Positions 26,814 through 35,845 of a DNA stretch of 64,000 nt are shown piece after piece. Position 1 is the stretch's first letter; the number at the start of each line of letters is the position of its first letter. The translations under genes were made by a program, and so were the position numbers. The notes beneath the pieces were generated by a model. It searched no databases. It was not told where the DNA came from and worked only from the letters and a program-made list of their open reading frames with translations. Source of the stretch: Roseateles sp. (GTDB taxonomy: Bacteria > Pseudomonadota > Gammaproteobacteria > Burkholderiales > Burkholderiaceae_C); NCBI GenBank assembly GCA_019234295.1, contig JAFALK010000006.1, positions 1-64,000 on the forward strand. The letters run 5' to 3'.

Positions 26814-26919
26814 CGGGCCGCAAAGATGGGGGCGCGCTGCGCGCATGCAGGGGATCTGCGGGCTGCAGACGTGGCAGAGTCGCGGTACAAAGGCGGCTCC
26901 AAGAATAGGGAGCCCGTCA

Positions 26920-27348
26920 ATGCGCAGAGTCCTCCTTGCCCTTGCCCTTGCCCTTGTCCTTGTCCTTGTCTTGGGCCTGGCCAGTTGCAGCATGTCCGTG
27001 GACACCAAGCTCGCCGCTCAGGCCGTGGTCAAGTTCCATGAGATGTTGGACGCCGAGGAGTACGACGCGATCTACGACGGCTCGGCCGAGGATCTCAAGC
27101 AGGCCTCGAGCAAGGAGAAGTTCGTCGCCTTGCTGAAGGGCGTCCATCGAAAGCTCGGCAATACCCGGGCCTCGGACCAGCAGAGCTGGAACGTCAACTA
27201 CCAGACCACCGGCAGCTTTGTCAGCATGGGCTACCGGACCTTCTACACGGAGGACAATGCCGACGAGCGCTTTGTCTACCGCATGCTGGGCGAGCAGGCC
27301 CTGCTGGCCGGCTATCACATCGAGTCCGATGCCTTCATCACCAAATAG
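26920..27348 (+). CDS. Small lipoprotein of unknown function
   Basis: The 142-residue protein begins with a lipoprotein signal peptide: MRRVLLA, a Leu/Ala/Val run, and the lipobox LASC at about residues 23-26, so it should be anchored to a membrane. The mature part, about 115 residues, has a helix-then-sheet look reminiscent of NTF2-like or DUF4019-type domains (VVKFHEMLDAEEYDAIYDGSAEDL), but I cannot name a family. The Leu-Ala/Leu-Val run is encoded by six tandem hexamers at 26935-26970. The start at 26920 places the signal peptide at the N-terminus; longer in-frame starts are unlikely. Confidence 0.78.
   Translation: MRRVLLALALALVLVLVLGLASCSMSVDTKLAAQAVVKFHEMLDAEEYDAIYDGSAEDLKQASSKEKFVALLKGVHRKLGNTRASDQQSWNVNYQTTGSFVSMGYRTFYTEDNADERFVYRMLGEQALLAGYHIESDAFITK
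26935..26970 (+). repeat. Hexanucleotide tandem repeat in a signal peptide
   Basis: Three copies of CTTGCC are followed by three of CTTGTC without interruption. They encode Leu-Ala and Leu-Val pairs in the hydrophobic core of the lipoprotein signal peptide. Copy-number change would lengthen or shorten that core by two residues without shifting the frame. Confidence 0.9.
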
Positions 27349-28024
27349 CTTGGTGGCCTCCTGGGGCCACGCACGGCGTGGCCTTCACGCCATCGGCGAT
27401 GGCCACTCGGTGCGCGACGTCGTCCTGGCTGCCCATGCGACACCTGATCGCAAGTACCACACGCTCCAGCATCTCCAGCAGTGCCTGAGCGTCGTTGAGA
27501 CCGTGAGCCATCTGCCGGATAGGCCGGCGGAAGTCGAAATGGCACGATGGTTTCATGACGCGATCTACGAGTTCAAGGGCGCGAACAACGAAGCCAGGAG
27601 CGCGGACTGGGCGCACGAGGAGCTTCGCCGAGCCGACGTCGATCCTGCCGTCGCTGCACGCGTACGCGATCTGGCGCCGATGACGTGCCACGCGTCCAAC
27701 CTACACAGGACAGACGAGCAGCTTCTCGTCGACATCGATCTGGCCATCCTCGGTGCAGAGCCGGCGCGCTTTGCCGAATGCGAACAACAAATTCGCGAGG
27801 AGCTCGCTCGTGTGCCGAGCTACGGGTTGCGCACGAAGCGCAAGTCCGTCTTCAAGCCCTTTCTCGATCGCGAGACGATCTACAGCACGCAGGTCTTGCA
27901 TCAGAAGCTGGAAGCACGTGCGAGGAACAACCTGGCCTCGGCGCTTGCAGGCCAGATCAAGGAAGATGCCGCAGACGCAGGACTGAAACACGGCGAGCCA
28001 TGCCGCCACCCCTCGACTCCTTGA
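27329..28024 (+). CDS. HD-superfamily metal-dependent hydrolase (COG4339-like)
   Basis: The 231-residue protein resembles the predicted metal-dependent phosphohydrolases of the HD superfamily described in COG4339. It shows the pattern PDRKYHTLQHLQQCL, where His residues bind metal, followed by MARWFHDAIYEFKGANNEARSADWA and, later, DIDLAILGA. Function is unproven, and nucleotide or phosphoester hydrolysis is suggested only by family. The start is uncertain: ATG 27329 overlaps the lipoprotein gene, while TTG 27350 lies right after its stop codon. The 3' end overlaps the next start codon (TGATG). Confidence 0.78.
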   Translation: MPSSPNSLVASWGHARRGLHAIGDGHSVRDVVLAAHATPDRKYHTLQHLQQCLSVVETVSHLPDRPAEVEMARWFHDAIYEFKGANNEARSADWAHEELRRADVDPAVAARVRDLAPMTCHASNLHRTDEQLLVDIDLAILGAEPARFAECEQQIREELARVPSYGLRTKRKSVFKPFLDRETIYSTQVLHQKLEARARNNLASALAGQIKEDAADAGLKHGEPCRHPSTP

Positions 28025-29832
28025 TGAGGTCGCAAATGCGTAGACGTGAAGTCCTGAAGGCTGCTGTCTCCGCGGCCCTGCCGCTGCCGACCGCGACGGC
28101 CGCGATAACCGCGACGGCAGCGACGGCCGCGATGCCAACCGCCGAACCCTTCGAGCGGGTCCGCCCCGGCATGCCTGGCTGGCCTGCCGAAGCGCAGTGG
28201 GCCCAGCTCAACAGCCAGTTGGGCGGTCGCCTGATCCGCCTGGGTACGCCTTTGGCGATGACGAAGAGCGTGCGGGCCGAGCTGGCCAATCCCTTCTTCG
28301 TCGGTGACACGCCCGAGCTCACGCAGACCAGCGGCTGGGTCGATGCCTGGCAATCGCAGCCCAGCAGCTATGCGGTGGCAGCGCACGATGCGGCCGACGT
28401 AGCGGCGGCGGTGAACTTCGCGCGCGAGCACCAGCTGCGCCTGGTGATCAAGGGGGGCGGGCACAGCTACCAGGGCACCTCCTGTGCGCCCGACTCACTG
28501 CTCATCTGGACCCGCGCGATGAACAGCGTGGCCGTGATCGACGGCTTTGTGCCGCAGGGCGGCGAGGGCAAGATGGCGCCTCAGCCGGCCGTGAGCGTTG
28601 GTGCCGGCGCCATGTGGGCCGATGCCTACGATGCCGTCACCACCCGCGCAGGCCGCTACGTGCAGGGCGGCGGCTGCACGACGGTGGGCGTGGCGGGCCT
28701 TGTTCAGAGCGGTGGTTTCGGCAGCTTCTCCAAGGCCTACGGCACGGCGGCTGCCGGGCTGCTGGAGGCCGAGGTCGTGACGGCCGACGGCCGCGTGCGC
28801 ATCGTCAACGCTTTCCAGGATCCCGAACTGTTCTGGGGCCTCAAGGGCGGAGGCGGCGGCAGCCTTGCGGTGGTGACGCGGCTGACGCTACGCACCCGCG
28901 AGCTGCCCGAGAACTTCGGTGCCGTCTTCGGCACCATCGAGGCCGACAGCGACGACGCCTACCGCGCCCTGATCGCGCGCGTCGTCGAGTTCTGCCGCGA
29001 GAACCTCGTCAACCGTCACTGGGGTGAGCAGATCAAGCTCGAAGGCGAGAAGGCACTGGGCCTGTCGCTGGTCTTCCAGGGCTTGAGCCGCGAGCAGGCG
29101 ATGGCGGTATGGCAGCCCTTTGTCGACTGGGTCAAGGCGCGGCCCGAGTACCGCCTCACGCGGCCGTTGCAGGTCTTGGTCATCCCGGCTCGGCACTTCT
29201 GGGACGCCCCGGTGCTCAATCGCGCCGTGCCAGGCGTCATGGTGCCCGACGACCGATCCGGCGCGCCGCCGCATCACGCCGTCTGGGCCGGCGATCGCGA
29301 CCAGGTGGGCTGGTTCATCCATGGCTACCACTCGGCTTGGCTTCCGGCCGACCTGCTCAAGCCCGAGCGCCAGGGCGCGCTCGTCGATGCCTTGTTCGAA
29401 TGCAAGCGCTACTGGGATGTGGCCCTGCACCTGAACAAGGGCCTTGCGGGCGCGTCGGCAGACGATATCGACGCCGCGCGCGACACGGCAACCCACCCTC
29501 AGGTGCTCAATGCCTTCGCGCTCGCTATCGTTGCAGGAGGAGCGGGACCGGCGTATGCCGGCCTGCCGGCCCCGGACCTGACGCGCGCCCGTCGCAGCGC
29601 CTCGACGATGGAACGTGCGGCCGCCAGGCTGCTCAAGGTGGCGCCGCTGGCCGGCGCATATGTGTCCGAGAGCGACTTCTTCCAGAGCGATTGGCAGCAG
29701 GCATTCTGGGGTGCCAACTATGCGCGCTTGCTCGCGGCCAAGCGTCGCTACGACCCCGAGGGTCTGTTCTTTGTCCACCACGGCGTGGGCAGCGAGGGCT
29801 GGAGCGAAGACGGCTTCTCGCGCCTTGTGTGA
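28024..29832 (+). CDS. Tat-exported FAD-binding oxidoreductase (berberine bridge enzyme-like)
   Basis: The 602-residue protein has a twin-arginine signal (MRRREVLKAA, about residues 5-14) and a long Ala/Thr-rich stretch. The FAD-binding domain of the PP-loop/VAO family follows, and a C-terminal BBE motif (YARLLAAKRRYDPEGLFFVHHGVG). His147 in KGGGHSYQG and Cys218 in QGGGCTTVG sit where these enzymes bind FAD through two covalent bonds. It should oxidise sugars, alcohols or secondary metabolites in the periplasm. Tat export fits the need to fold with the cofactor first. The start at 28024 overlaps the HD gene; ATG 28036 is possible. The substrate is unknown. Confidence 0.9.
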   Translation: MRSQMRRREVLKAAVSAALPLPTATAAITATAATAAMPTAEPFERVRPGMPGWPAEAQWAQLNSQLGGRLIRLGTPLAMTKSVRAELANPFFVGDTPELTQTSGWVDAWQSQPSSYAVAAHDAADVAAAVNFAREHQLRLVIKGGGHSYQGTSCAPDSLLIWTRAMNSVAVIDGFVPQGGEGKMAPQPAVSVGAGAMWADAYDAVTTRAGRYVQGGGCTTVGVAGLVQSGGFGSFSKAYGTAAAGLLEAEVVTADGRVRIVNAFQDPELFWGLKGGGGGSLAVVTRLTLRTRELPENFGAVFGTIEADSDDAYRALIARVVEFCRENLVNRHWGEQIKLEGEKALGLSLVFQGLSREQAMAVWQPFVDWVKARPEYRLTRPLQVLVIPARHFWDAPVLNRAVPGVMVPDDRSGAPPHHAVWAGDRDQVGWFIHGYHSAWLPADLLKPERQGALVDALFECKRYWDVALHLNKGLAGASADDIDAARDTATHPQVLNAFALAIVAGGAGPAYAGLPAPDLTRARRSASTMERAAARLLKVAPLAGAYVSESDFFQSDWQQAFWGANYARLLAAKRRYDPEGLFFVHHGVGSEGWSEDGFSRLV

Positions 29833-30022
29833 CTCAGCGGTTCACCATCGCCCGCACCGCCGGCGCATGACGCGCACCTTGTGTGGGTTTGGCGGCGACG
29901 GCCGCTTCGATCTCCTGCGGGTCCCGTGCCGACAGCGAAAGGTTCGCGGCCGCCGTGTTCTCCCCGAGCCGGCGGGCCTCGCAGGCGGTGAGGCTCGGCG
30001 TGGAGGCCTTGCGCGCCGGAAC

Positions 30023-31714
30023 CTAACGCTCGCCTTCCGAGGCGTACACGAGCTGCCCGCCGACCCAGGTCTGCAAGACCTTCGTGTGCAGCAGTCCCCG
30101 GGCTTCCACGCTCAGCGGATCGCGGTCCACGAGGATGAAGTCGGCGCGGTGGCCGGGCAGCAAGCTGCCGACCTCGTCCTCGCGGTGGGCGGCGTAGGCG
30201 GCCCAGGTGGTGAAGCAGGCCAGGGCTTGCGTGCGGCTCATGGCCTGCGCGCCGTACCAGCCGCCCGGGGGATGGCCCTCGGCGTCCTGGCGTGTGATGG
30301 CGGCGTAGAGACCGGCCCAGGGGGTGGGCTCCTCGACGGGGGTGTCCGAGCCGCAGGCCAAGCGCGCGCCGCTCTGGATCAGGCGTTGCCAGGCGTAGGC
30401 GCCCTGGATGCGATCGGGGCCGATGCGGTCTTCGGCCATGTTAATGTCCGAGGTGGCGTGCACCGGCTGAACTGAGGCGATCACGCCGCTCTTGGCGAAG
30501 CGCGGGATGTCAGACAGGGCGATGACCTGTGCGTGCTCGATGCGGTGGCGCAGCAGCACGCTCTTGCTGCCGTACACGCGATGCATGGACTCGAAGGCAC
30601 CCAGCGCCTGGCGGTTGGCGGCATCGCCGATGGCATGGACATTGATCTGGAAGCCCATACCTACCAGCGGGCGGATTTGCGCCGTCAGCTCGGCATCGTT
30701 CTGAAACAGCAGGCCGCGAGACTCGGGCAGGTCACTGTAGGGCGCGAGCAGGGCGGCGCCGCGGCTGCCCAGGGCGCCGTCGGCGAAGACCTTGATGGCG
30801 CGCAGGCTGTACATGCCGTCCGCCATGGGCTGGATGGGTCCGCTGGCGCGCAGCTTGGCGATCAGGCTCGCATCAGTGAGGAGGGCCATGCCGTCCACGC
30901 GCAGCTGCAGCGTGCCCTTGGCGGCCATATCGCGGAGTTCGCGGTCCGCAGTCTCGCTGATGCCAGCGTCGTGGATGCCCGTGAGACCCAGGCTCAGCAG
31001 CTCCTGCTGGGCCGCGGCCAGGGCGGCGCGGGTTTCCTCGGGCGTAGAGGCTGGAAGGCGGTGCTCGATGAGCTCCATGGCGCCGTCGACGAGCACGCCC
31101 GTGGGATCGCCGCTTGCGTCGCGCTCGATGCGCCCGCCCGCCGGATCGGGCGTGTCGCGCGTGATGCCGGCCAGGCTCAGCGCGCGGCTGTTTGCCCAGC
31201 CCGCATGGCCGTCCACGCGCTCCAGCCAGACGGGGCGGATGCTTTCGGCGCTGTCGAGTTCCCCGGCCGTGGGGAATCGCCCCAGCTTCCAGATCGCCTG
31301 GTTCCAGCCGCCGCCGCGGATCCACGCGCTGTCGGCATGGTCCGCGGCGTAGGCGCGGACAGCGGCCAGCGCAGTGGCGAGGTCCGGCGTGTCGCGCAGC
31401 GAGAGCTGGCCCCTGGACACGCCCAGGTCTGCCATGTGGACATGCGCGTCGATCAGGCCGGGCATGAGCACGCGGCCCTGGGCATCAATGCGCCGCGCGT
31501 TCTGCGCTCGCGCCTGGAGCTGGCGCAGGGTGCCGGTGGCCTTGACACGGCCGTCGGCATCGGTGAGCAGAGCCTCGAATCGCAGCACGCGGCCCTGCGC
31601 GTCGAGCGTCAGACCGTGGGCGTTGTGGATGAGCACAGGCTCGGCGGCATGGCCATGGGCATGGGCCAGGCCCAGAGCGGCGAGCAGGGGGAGGGCGCGA
31701 AGCAGTTCTTGCAT
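30023..31714 (-). CDS. Exported amidohydrolase, YtcJ-like
   Basis: The 563-residue protein starts with a signal peptide (about 1-24, with AHAHGHAAEP at its end) and has the amidohydrolase 3 (YtcJ-like) layout. Visible parts are LMPGLIDAHVHMADLG with metal-binding His residues, INVHAIGDAANRQAL, LRHRIEHAQVIA, and ACGSDTPVEEPTPW near the C-terminus. It ends with the usual DFILVDRDPLSVEARGL strand. It would hydrolyse amides or related bonds of an unknown substrate outside the cytoplasm. It lies 13 bases after prlC on the same strand. The 190 bases between it and the convergent flavoprotein show nothing I can name. Confidence 0.9.
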   Translation of the reverse strand: MQELLRALPLLAALGLAHAHGHAAEPVLIHNAHGLTLDAQGRVLRFEALLTDADGRVKATGTLRQLQARAQNARRIDAQGRVLMPGLIDAHVHMADLGVSRGQLSLRDTPDLATALAAVRAYAADHADSAWIRGGGWNQAIWKLGRFPTAGELDSAESIRPVWLERVDGHAGWANSRALSLAGITRDTPDPAGGRIERDASGDPTGVLVDGAMELIEHRLPASTPEETRAALAAAQQELLSLGLTGIHDAGISETADRELRDMAAKGTLQLRVDGMALLTDASLIAKLRASGPIQPMADGMYSLRAIKVFADGALGSRGAALLAPYSDLPESRGLLFQNDAELTAQIRPLVGMGFQINVHAIGDAANRQALGAFESMHRVYGSKSVLLRHRIEHAQVIALSDIPRFAKSGVIASVQPVHATSDINMAEDRIGPDRIQGAYAWQRLIQSGARLACGSDTPVEEPTPWAGLYAAITRQDAEGHPPGGWYGAQAMSRTQALACFTTWAAYAAHREDEVGSLLPGHRADFILVDRDPLSVEARGLLHTKVLQTWVGGQLVYASEGER

Positions 31715-31727
31715 GCGCCGCAGTATG

Positions 31728-33734
31728 TCAGCTCATGCCTTGGTGACGGAGCAGCGCATCGATCTCGGGCTCGCGGCCGCGGAAGGCCTTGAAGTTGTCG
31801 ATTGCATCGCGCGAGCCGCCCATCTCGAGGATGTTGTGCAGGTAGCGCCGGCCGGTGGCGGGATTGAATACGCCTTCCTCCTCGAACGCACTCCACGCGT
31901 CGGCGGAGAGCACCTCGGCCCATTTGTAGCTGTAGTAGCCGGCCGCATAGCCGCCCGCGAAGATGTGGCTGAAGCTGTGCTGCATGCGGTTGAAAGGCGG
32001 CGGAATCAGCACGGCGACTTCCCGGCGGGTATCGTCGATCACGGCCTGGATGCGCGTTTCCGTGCCGGGTTCGGCGTGCAGGCGCATGTCGAAGAGCGCG
32101 AACTCGACCTGGCGTAGCGTCTGCAGGCCGCTCTGGAAATTCTTGGCCGCCGTCATTTTGTCGAAGAGCGCGCGGGGCAGGGTCTCACCCGTATCTACGT
32201 GGGCGGTCAGCTTCTGCAGCACTTCCCATTCCCAGCAGAAGTTCTCCATGAACTGGCTGGGCAGCTCGACGGCGTCCCACTCCACGCCCGAGATGCCGGC
32301 CACGCCGCGCTCGTCGACCTGCGTGAGCAGGTGATGCAGGCCGTGGCCGAACTCGTGGAACAGGGTCGTCACGTCATCGTGGGTGAGCAAGGCGGGTTTG
32401 TCGCCTACGGGTGCCATGAAGTTGCACACCAGCTGTGCGACGGGCGTCTGCAGTTGGCCATCGGGTCGGGCCCAGCGGCCGCGTACATCGTCCATCCAGG
32501 CGCCGGGGCGCTTGCCGGTGCGGGCGTAGAGGTCGAGGTAGAACTGGCCTACAAGCTGGCCGTCGCGGTCGAGGCGATAGAACTTGACGCTCTCGTGCCA
32601 GACCTCGGCCTGGTCTTCGACGATCTTCACGTCGAACAGGCGTTCGATGATCTCGAACAGGCCGGCCAGCACTCGCGGCGCGGTGAAGTAGGGGCGAACC
32701 TCTTCATCGCTGAAGGCATAGCGGGCGAGCTTGAGCTTCTCGGAGGCGTAAGGCACGTCCCAGGCCTGCAGCTCGTCCAGGCCCAGCTCCGCCGCGGCGA
32801 AGGCGCGCAGCTCCGCCAGATCCTTCGCGGCGAATGGCCGGGCGCGGCGGGCGAGGTCACGCAAGAAGTCCAGCACCTGGGCCGGCTCGTGCGCCATCTT
32901 GGCCACGAGCGAGGTCTCAGCGAAATTCGCGTGGCCCAGCAGTTGGGCCTCTTCCTGGCGCAGCATCAGCAGCTCCTGCATCAGGGCGGAGTTGTCGAGG
33001 TTTGCGGCGCCGAATTCGCTGGCGCGGGTGGCGTAGGCACGGTAGAGCTGCTCGCGCAGCGCGCGGTCCTCGGCGTACTGCATCACGGGCATGTAGCTCG
33101 GGAAATGCAAGGTGATCTTATGGCCGTCCTTGCCCTCGCCTTGCGCGGCTGCGAGCGCGGCCGTCACGACGTCCGCGGGCACGCCGCGCAGTTGCTCGGC
33201 GCTCGCGTAGAGCGCAAAGCCGTCGGTGGCGTCCATCACGTGCTCGGAGAACTGCTGAGCGAGCTCGGCGCTGCGTTCCTGGATGGCGGCGAAGCGCGTC
33301 TTGGCATCGCCCTGCAGCTCGGCACCGCCGAGCACGAAGTCGCGCAGGGCGTGGCGCAGCACCTGCTGGCGCGCCGGGCTCTGCTTAGAGATGTCCATGG
33401 CCTTGTACTTGGCGTAGAGCGCCTCGCTGGCGCCCAGGCGCGTGTAAAACTCGGTCACGGCCGGCAGCATGGCGTTATAGGCCTCGCGCAGCTCGGGCGT
33501 GTTGGCCACGGCGTTGAGGTGACCCACGGCGCCCCAGGCCACGCCCAGGCGCTCGCAGGGGAGGTCGAGCGTGCGCAGCAAGGTGTCGTAGTCGGCAGGC
33601 GTCTGCGCGGCGGTCGATTGCGCCAGTGCCGCATCGGCAGCGGCCAGCAACTGTTGAATGGCCGGCGCGATGTGCTCGGGCTTGATCTGCGCGAAATGGG
33701 GCAGGGCGTCCTGAGAAAGGAGGGGATTGCTCAT
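31728..33734 (-). CDS. prlC: Oligopeptidase A (M3 family)
   Basis: The 668-residue enzyme has the M3 zinc-binding motif HEFGHGLHH (in TLFHEFGHGLHHLLT) and the downstream GVSGVEWDAVELPSQFMENF segment, here GISGVEWDAV. Length and the N-terminal LPHFAQIKPEHIAPAI match PrlC/OpdA. It breaks down short peptides and signal-peptide remnants in the cytoplasm. The ATG at 33734 overlaps the stop codon of the alpha/beta hydrolase gene by four bases (ATGA), so they are likely coupled. Confidence 0.96.
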   Translation of the reverse strand: MSNPLLSQDALPHFAQIKPEHIAPAIQQLLAAADAALAQSTAAQTPADYDTLLRTLDLPCERLGVAWGAVGHLNAVANTPELREAYNAMLPAVTEFYTRLGASEALYAKYKAMDISKQSPARQQVLRHALRDFVLGGAELQGDAKTRFAAIQERSAELAQQFSEHVMDATDGFALYASAEQLRGVPADVVTAALAAAQGEGKDGHKITLHFPSYMPVMQYAEDRALREQLYRAYATRASEFGAANLDNSALMQELLMLRQEEAQLLGHANFAETSLVAKMAHEPAQVLDFLRDLARRARPFAAKDLAELRAFAAAELGLDELQAWDVPYASEKLKLARYAFSDEEVRPYFTAPRVLAGLFEIIERLFDVKIVEDQAEVWHESVKFYRLDRDGQLVGQFYLDLYARTGKRPGAWMDDVRGRWARPDGQLQTPVAQLVCNFMAPVGDKPALLTHDDVTTLFHEFGHGLHHLLTQVDERGVAGISGVEWDAVELPSQFMENFCWEWEVLQKLTAHVDTGETLPRALFDKMTAAKNFQSGLQTLRQVEFALFDMRLHAEPGTETRIQAVIDDTRREVAVLIPPPFNRMQHSFSHIFAGGYAAGYYSYKWAEVLSADAWSAFEEEGVFNPATGRRYLHNILEMGGSRDAIDNFKAFRGREPEIDALLRHQGMS

Positions 33735-34480
33735 GATTCGGTCTGCGGGGAAGGGGTACTGCGGGCCTCGATGATCGCGCCGATCGTCAACCCCGCCAGC
33801 AAGTCATAGACGCGCGTCCGGTCTTGCGGCGCCCGCTCGAAATGCTGGTCGAGATGATGCGGCGAGCCGGCCACGATCTCGTGGTGGCGTGAGGCGCAGC
33901 CGGAGGCAGCGTCGAAATAGCGTTGCTGAATCTCGGCCGGGACGACGGCATCCGCGCCGGCCGAGACGATCTGCAGGCGGCCTTCGTACGCGGCCACGGC
34001 GTCGAAGGCGTCGGAGTCACGCCAGCTCAGGGGCTGGCGGATGGTCGCGGCGAAGTCGGGGCCGAAGCGCAGCGCGGCGGCTCCGGCGCTGTAGGCCGCG
34101 CTGATCACGAGGCCCAGGGCTGCGAAGCCATGTCGGCGCGCGGCCAGGGCGGCGATGTGGCCGCCCATGCTGAAGCCGATCACGGCCATGGCGGACGGCG
34201 CCAGGCGGCGTGCCGCGATCACCGCATCGACCTGGGCTGAACGCTCGGTCAGGGAGGAGCCGATCAGCGAGCCTTCGCTCTGGCCGTGGCCGATGAAGTC
34301 GAAGGCGGTGGAGGCAATGCCGTGCTCGAAGAAGAACTCACGCAGTGGCGCGAGGCCCTTGCTGGTCGAGCAGCCACCGCCATGGAGCAGCAGCACTGAG
34401 GCGCGAGCATCTTCGGGATGCCAGTGGCTGCCGCGCAGGCAGCGGCCTTCGAACTGGAGCTCGAAATCCTGGACCGCCAT
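33731..34480 (-). CDS. Alpha/beta hydrolase
   Basis: The 249-residue protein has the alpha/beta hydrolase fold. The catalytic Ser sits in GFSMGG (after AVIGFSMGGHIAALAA), the oxyanion region in VLLLHGGG, an acid candidate in VSAGADAVVPAEIQ, and the late His in GSPHHLDQH. The arrangement is like small esterases or acyl-peptide-hydrolase-type serine hydrolases with unknown substrates. It is co-oriented with the acetyltransferase gene (3 bases upstream in transcription) and overlaps prlC. The role is not clear from context. Confidence 0.85.
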   Translation of the reverse strand: MAVQDFELQFEGRCLRGSHWHPEDARASVLLLHGGGCSTSKGLAPLREFFFEHGIASTAFDFIGHGQSEGSLIGSSLTERSAQVDAVIAARRLAPSAMAVIGFSMGGHIAALAARRHGFAALGLVISAAYSAGAAALRFGPDFAATIRQPLSWRDSDAFDAVAAYEGRLQIVSAGADAVVPAEIQQRYFDAASGCASRHHEIVAGSPHHLDQHFERAPQDRTRVYDLLAGLTIGAIIEARSTPSPQTES

Positions 34481-34483
34481 TGC

Positions 34484-34939
34484 TCAAAGCTCCAGCGTCA
34501 TGAAGGCGCTGTAGGGATCGAGCTGGTAGTCGGCGAAGGGGCCGGTCTCCTTGAAGCCGAAGCTGGCATAGAGCGTGCGCGCAGGCAAGAAGGCATCCTG
34601 CGTGCCGGTCTCCAGTGAGAGGCGAGCCATGCCGCGCCCGCGCGCTGTGGCGATGATGTGGGCCAGCATGAGGCGGCCGGCACCGCGGCGGCGGGCGGCC
34701 GTGGGCGTGCGCATGGACTTGATCTCGCCGTGCGTGGCGTCGAGCATCTTCAGCGCGCCGCAGCCGACGAGCTGTCCATCGTCCCAGGCGGCCCAGAAGC
34801 TGATCTCGGGCTGGCGCAGTCGGTCGAGATCCAGCGCATGCACGCTCTCGGGCGGCGACTCGGCGTGCATTTGGGCCAGGTGCTCCTCGAGCAGGGCGCG
34901 GATCTCGGGACCGCTGAGATCGTCGAGACGGATGTTCAT
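34484..34939 (-). CDS. GNAT family N-acetyltransferase
   Basis: The 151-residue protein has the GNAT fold: [32 protein letters not shown] includes the pyrophosphate loop RRRGAGR, and [29 protein letters not shown] closes the domain. It resembles the PadI/YncA-like group with [23 protein letters not shown] at the N-terminus. The acceptor is unknown. The ATG at 34939 overlaps the folD stop codon (ATGA), so it is probably read from the folD transcript. Confidence 0.87.
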   Translation of the reverse strand: MNIRLDDLSGPEIRALLEEHLAQMHAESPPESVHALDLDRLRQPEISFWAAWDDGQLVGCGALKMLDATHGEIKSMRTPTAARRRGAGRLMLAHIIATARGRGMARLSLETGTQDAFLPARTLYASFGFKETGPFADYQLDPYSAFMTLEL

Positions 34940-35784
34940 GCGCGTTCCGCCGACTCCATGGTGTTGACCAGCAGCATGGTGATGGTCATGGGGCCGACGC
35001 CGCCAGGAACGGGCGTGATCCAACCGGCCACCTCCTTGACGCCGTCGAAGTCCACATCGCCGCAAAGCTTGCCCTCGTCGTTGCGGTTCATGCCCACGTC
35101 GATGACGACGGCGCCGGGCTTGACCATGTCGGCCGTCAGCACGTTGCGCTTGCCCACGGCGGCGACCACGACGTCGGCCTGGCGCGTCATGGCGCGCAGG
35201 TCGGCGGTGCCGCTGTGGCAGATCGTGACGGTGGCGTTGGCGGCCAGGAGCATCAGCGCCATGGGCTTGCCGACGATGTTGGAGCGGCCGATGACGACGG
35301 CATGCTTGCCGCGAAGGTCGGCCATGCCGATGGCTTCCAGCATCTTCATGCAGCCGTAGGGCGTGCAGGCCTTGAAGCCAGCCTCACCGACCATCAGCGC
35401 GCCGGCGCTGGAGACGTGGAAGCCGTCCACGTCCTTGGCGGGCGAGATGGCTTCGATGACCTTGTGGTCATCGATGTGCTTGGGCAGGGGCAGTTGGACG
35501 AGGATGCCGTGGATGGCCGGATCCTTGTTGAGTGCATCCACGCGGGCCAGCAGCTCGGCCTCGGTCATCGTGGCCTCGTACTTTTCCAGCACCGAGTGGA
35601 AGCCGACCTCCTCGCAGGCCTTGACCTTGTTGCGCACGTAGACGGCGCTGGCGGGGTTGTCGCCGACCAGCACCACGGCCAGGCCGGGCTTGACGCCCCG
35701 GGCGGTGGATGCGGCGGCGCGGCGCGCGACGTCCGCGCGGACCTGCTTGGAGAGTGCAACGCCGTCGATCAGTTGTGCGGTCAT
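34936..35784 (-). CDS. folD: Methylenetetrahydrofolate dehydrogenase/cyclohydrolase
   Basis: The 282-residue bifunctional enzyme interconverts 5,10-methylene-, 5,10-methenyl- and 10-formyl-tetrahydrofolate, supplying one-carbon units. Motifs are [29 protein letters not shown] with the catalytic Lys, [10 protein letters not shown], the NADP-binding [17 protein letters not shown] and the [16 protein letters not shown]-terminus. The ATG at 35784 has AGGAG seven bases upstream; a longer in-frame start at 35805 has none. A terminator at 35801-35828 ends the upstream regulator transcript, so folD needs its own start or read-through. Confidence 0.98.
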   Translation of the reverse strand: MTAQLIDGVALSKQVRADVARRAAASTARGVKPGLAVVLVGDNPASAVYVRNKVKACEEVGFHSVLEKYEATMTEAELLARVDALNKDPAIHGILVQLPLPKHIDDHKVIEAISPAKDVDGFHVSSAGALMVGEAGFKACTPYGCMKMLEAIGMADLRGKHAVVIGRSNIVGKPMALMLLAANATVTICHSGTADLRAMTRQADVVVAAVGKRNVLTADMVKPGAVVIDVGMNRNDEGKLCGDVDFDGVKEVAGWITPVPGGVGPMTITMLLVNTMESAERA

Positions 35785-35800
35785 GAGGGAACTCCTGGAA

Positions 35801-35828
35801 AGCAAAAGGCCGCTTCGACAGCGGCCTT
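35801..35828 (-). terminator. Rho-independent terminator after the FixJ-like regulator
   Basis: AAGGCCGC and GCGGCCTT form an 8-bp perfect stem with a seven-base loop, followed on the minus strand by TTTTGCTTT. It ends the sensor kinase-regulator transcript just before folD. Confidence 0.8.
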
Positions 35829-35845
35829 GTGCGTGTGGGGATTGA

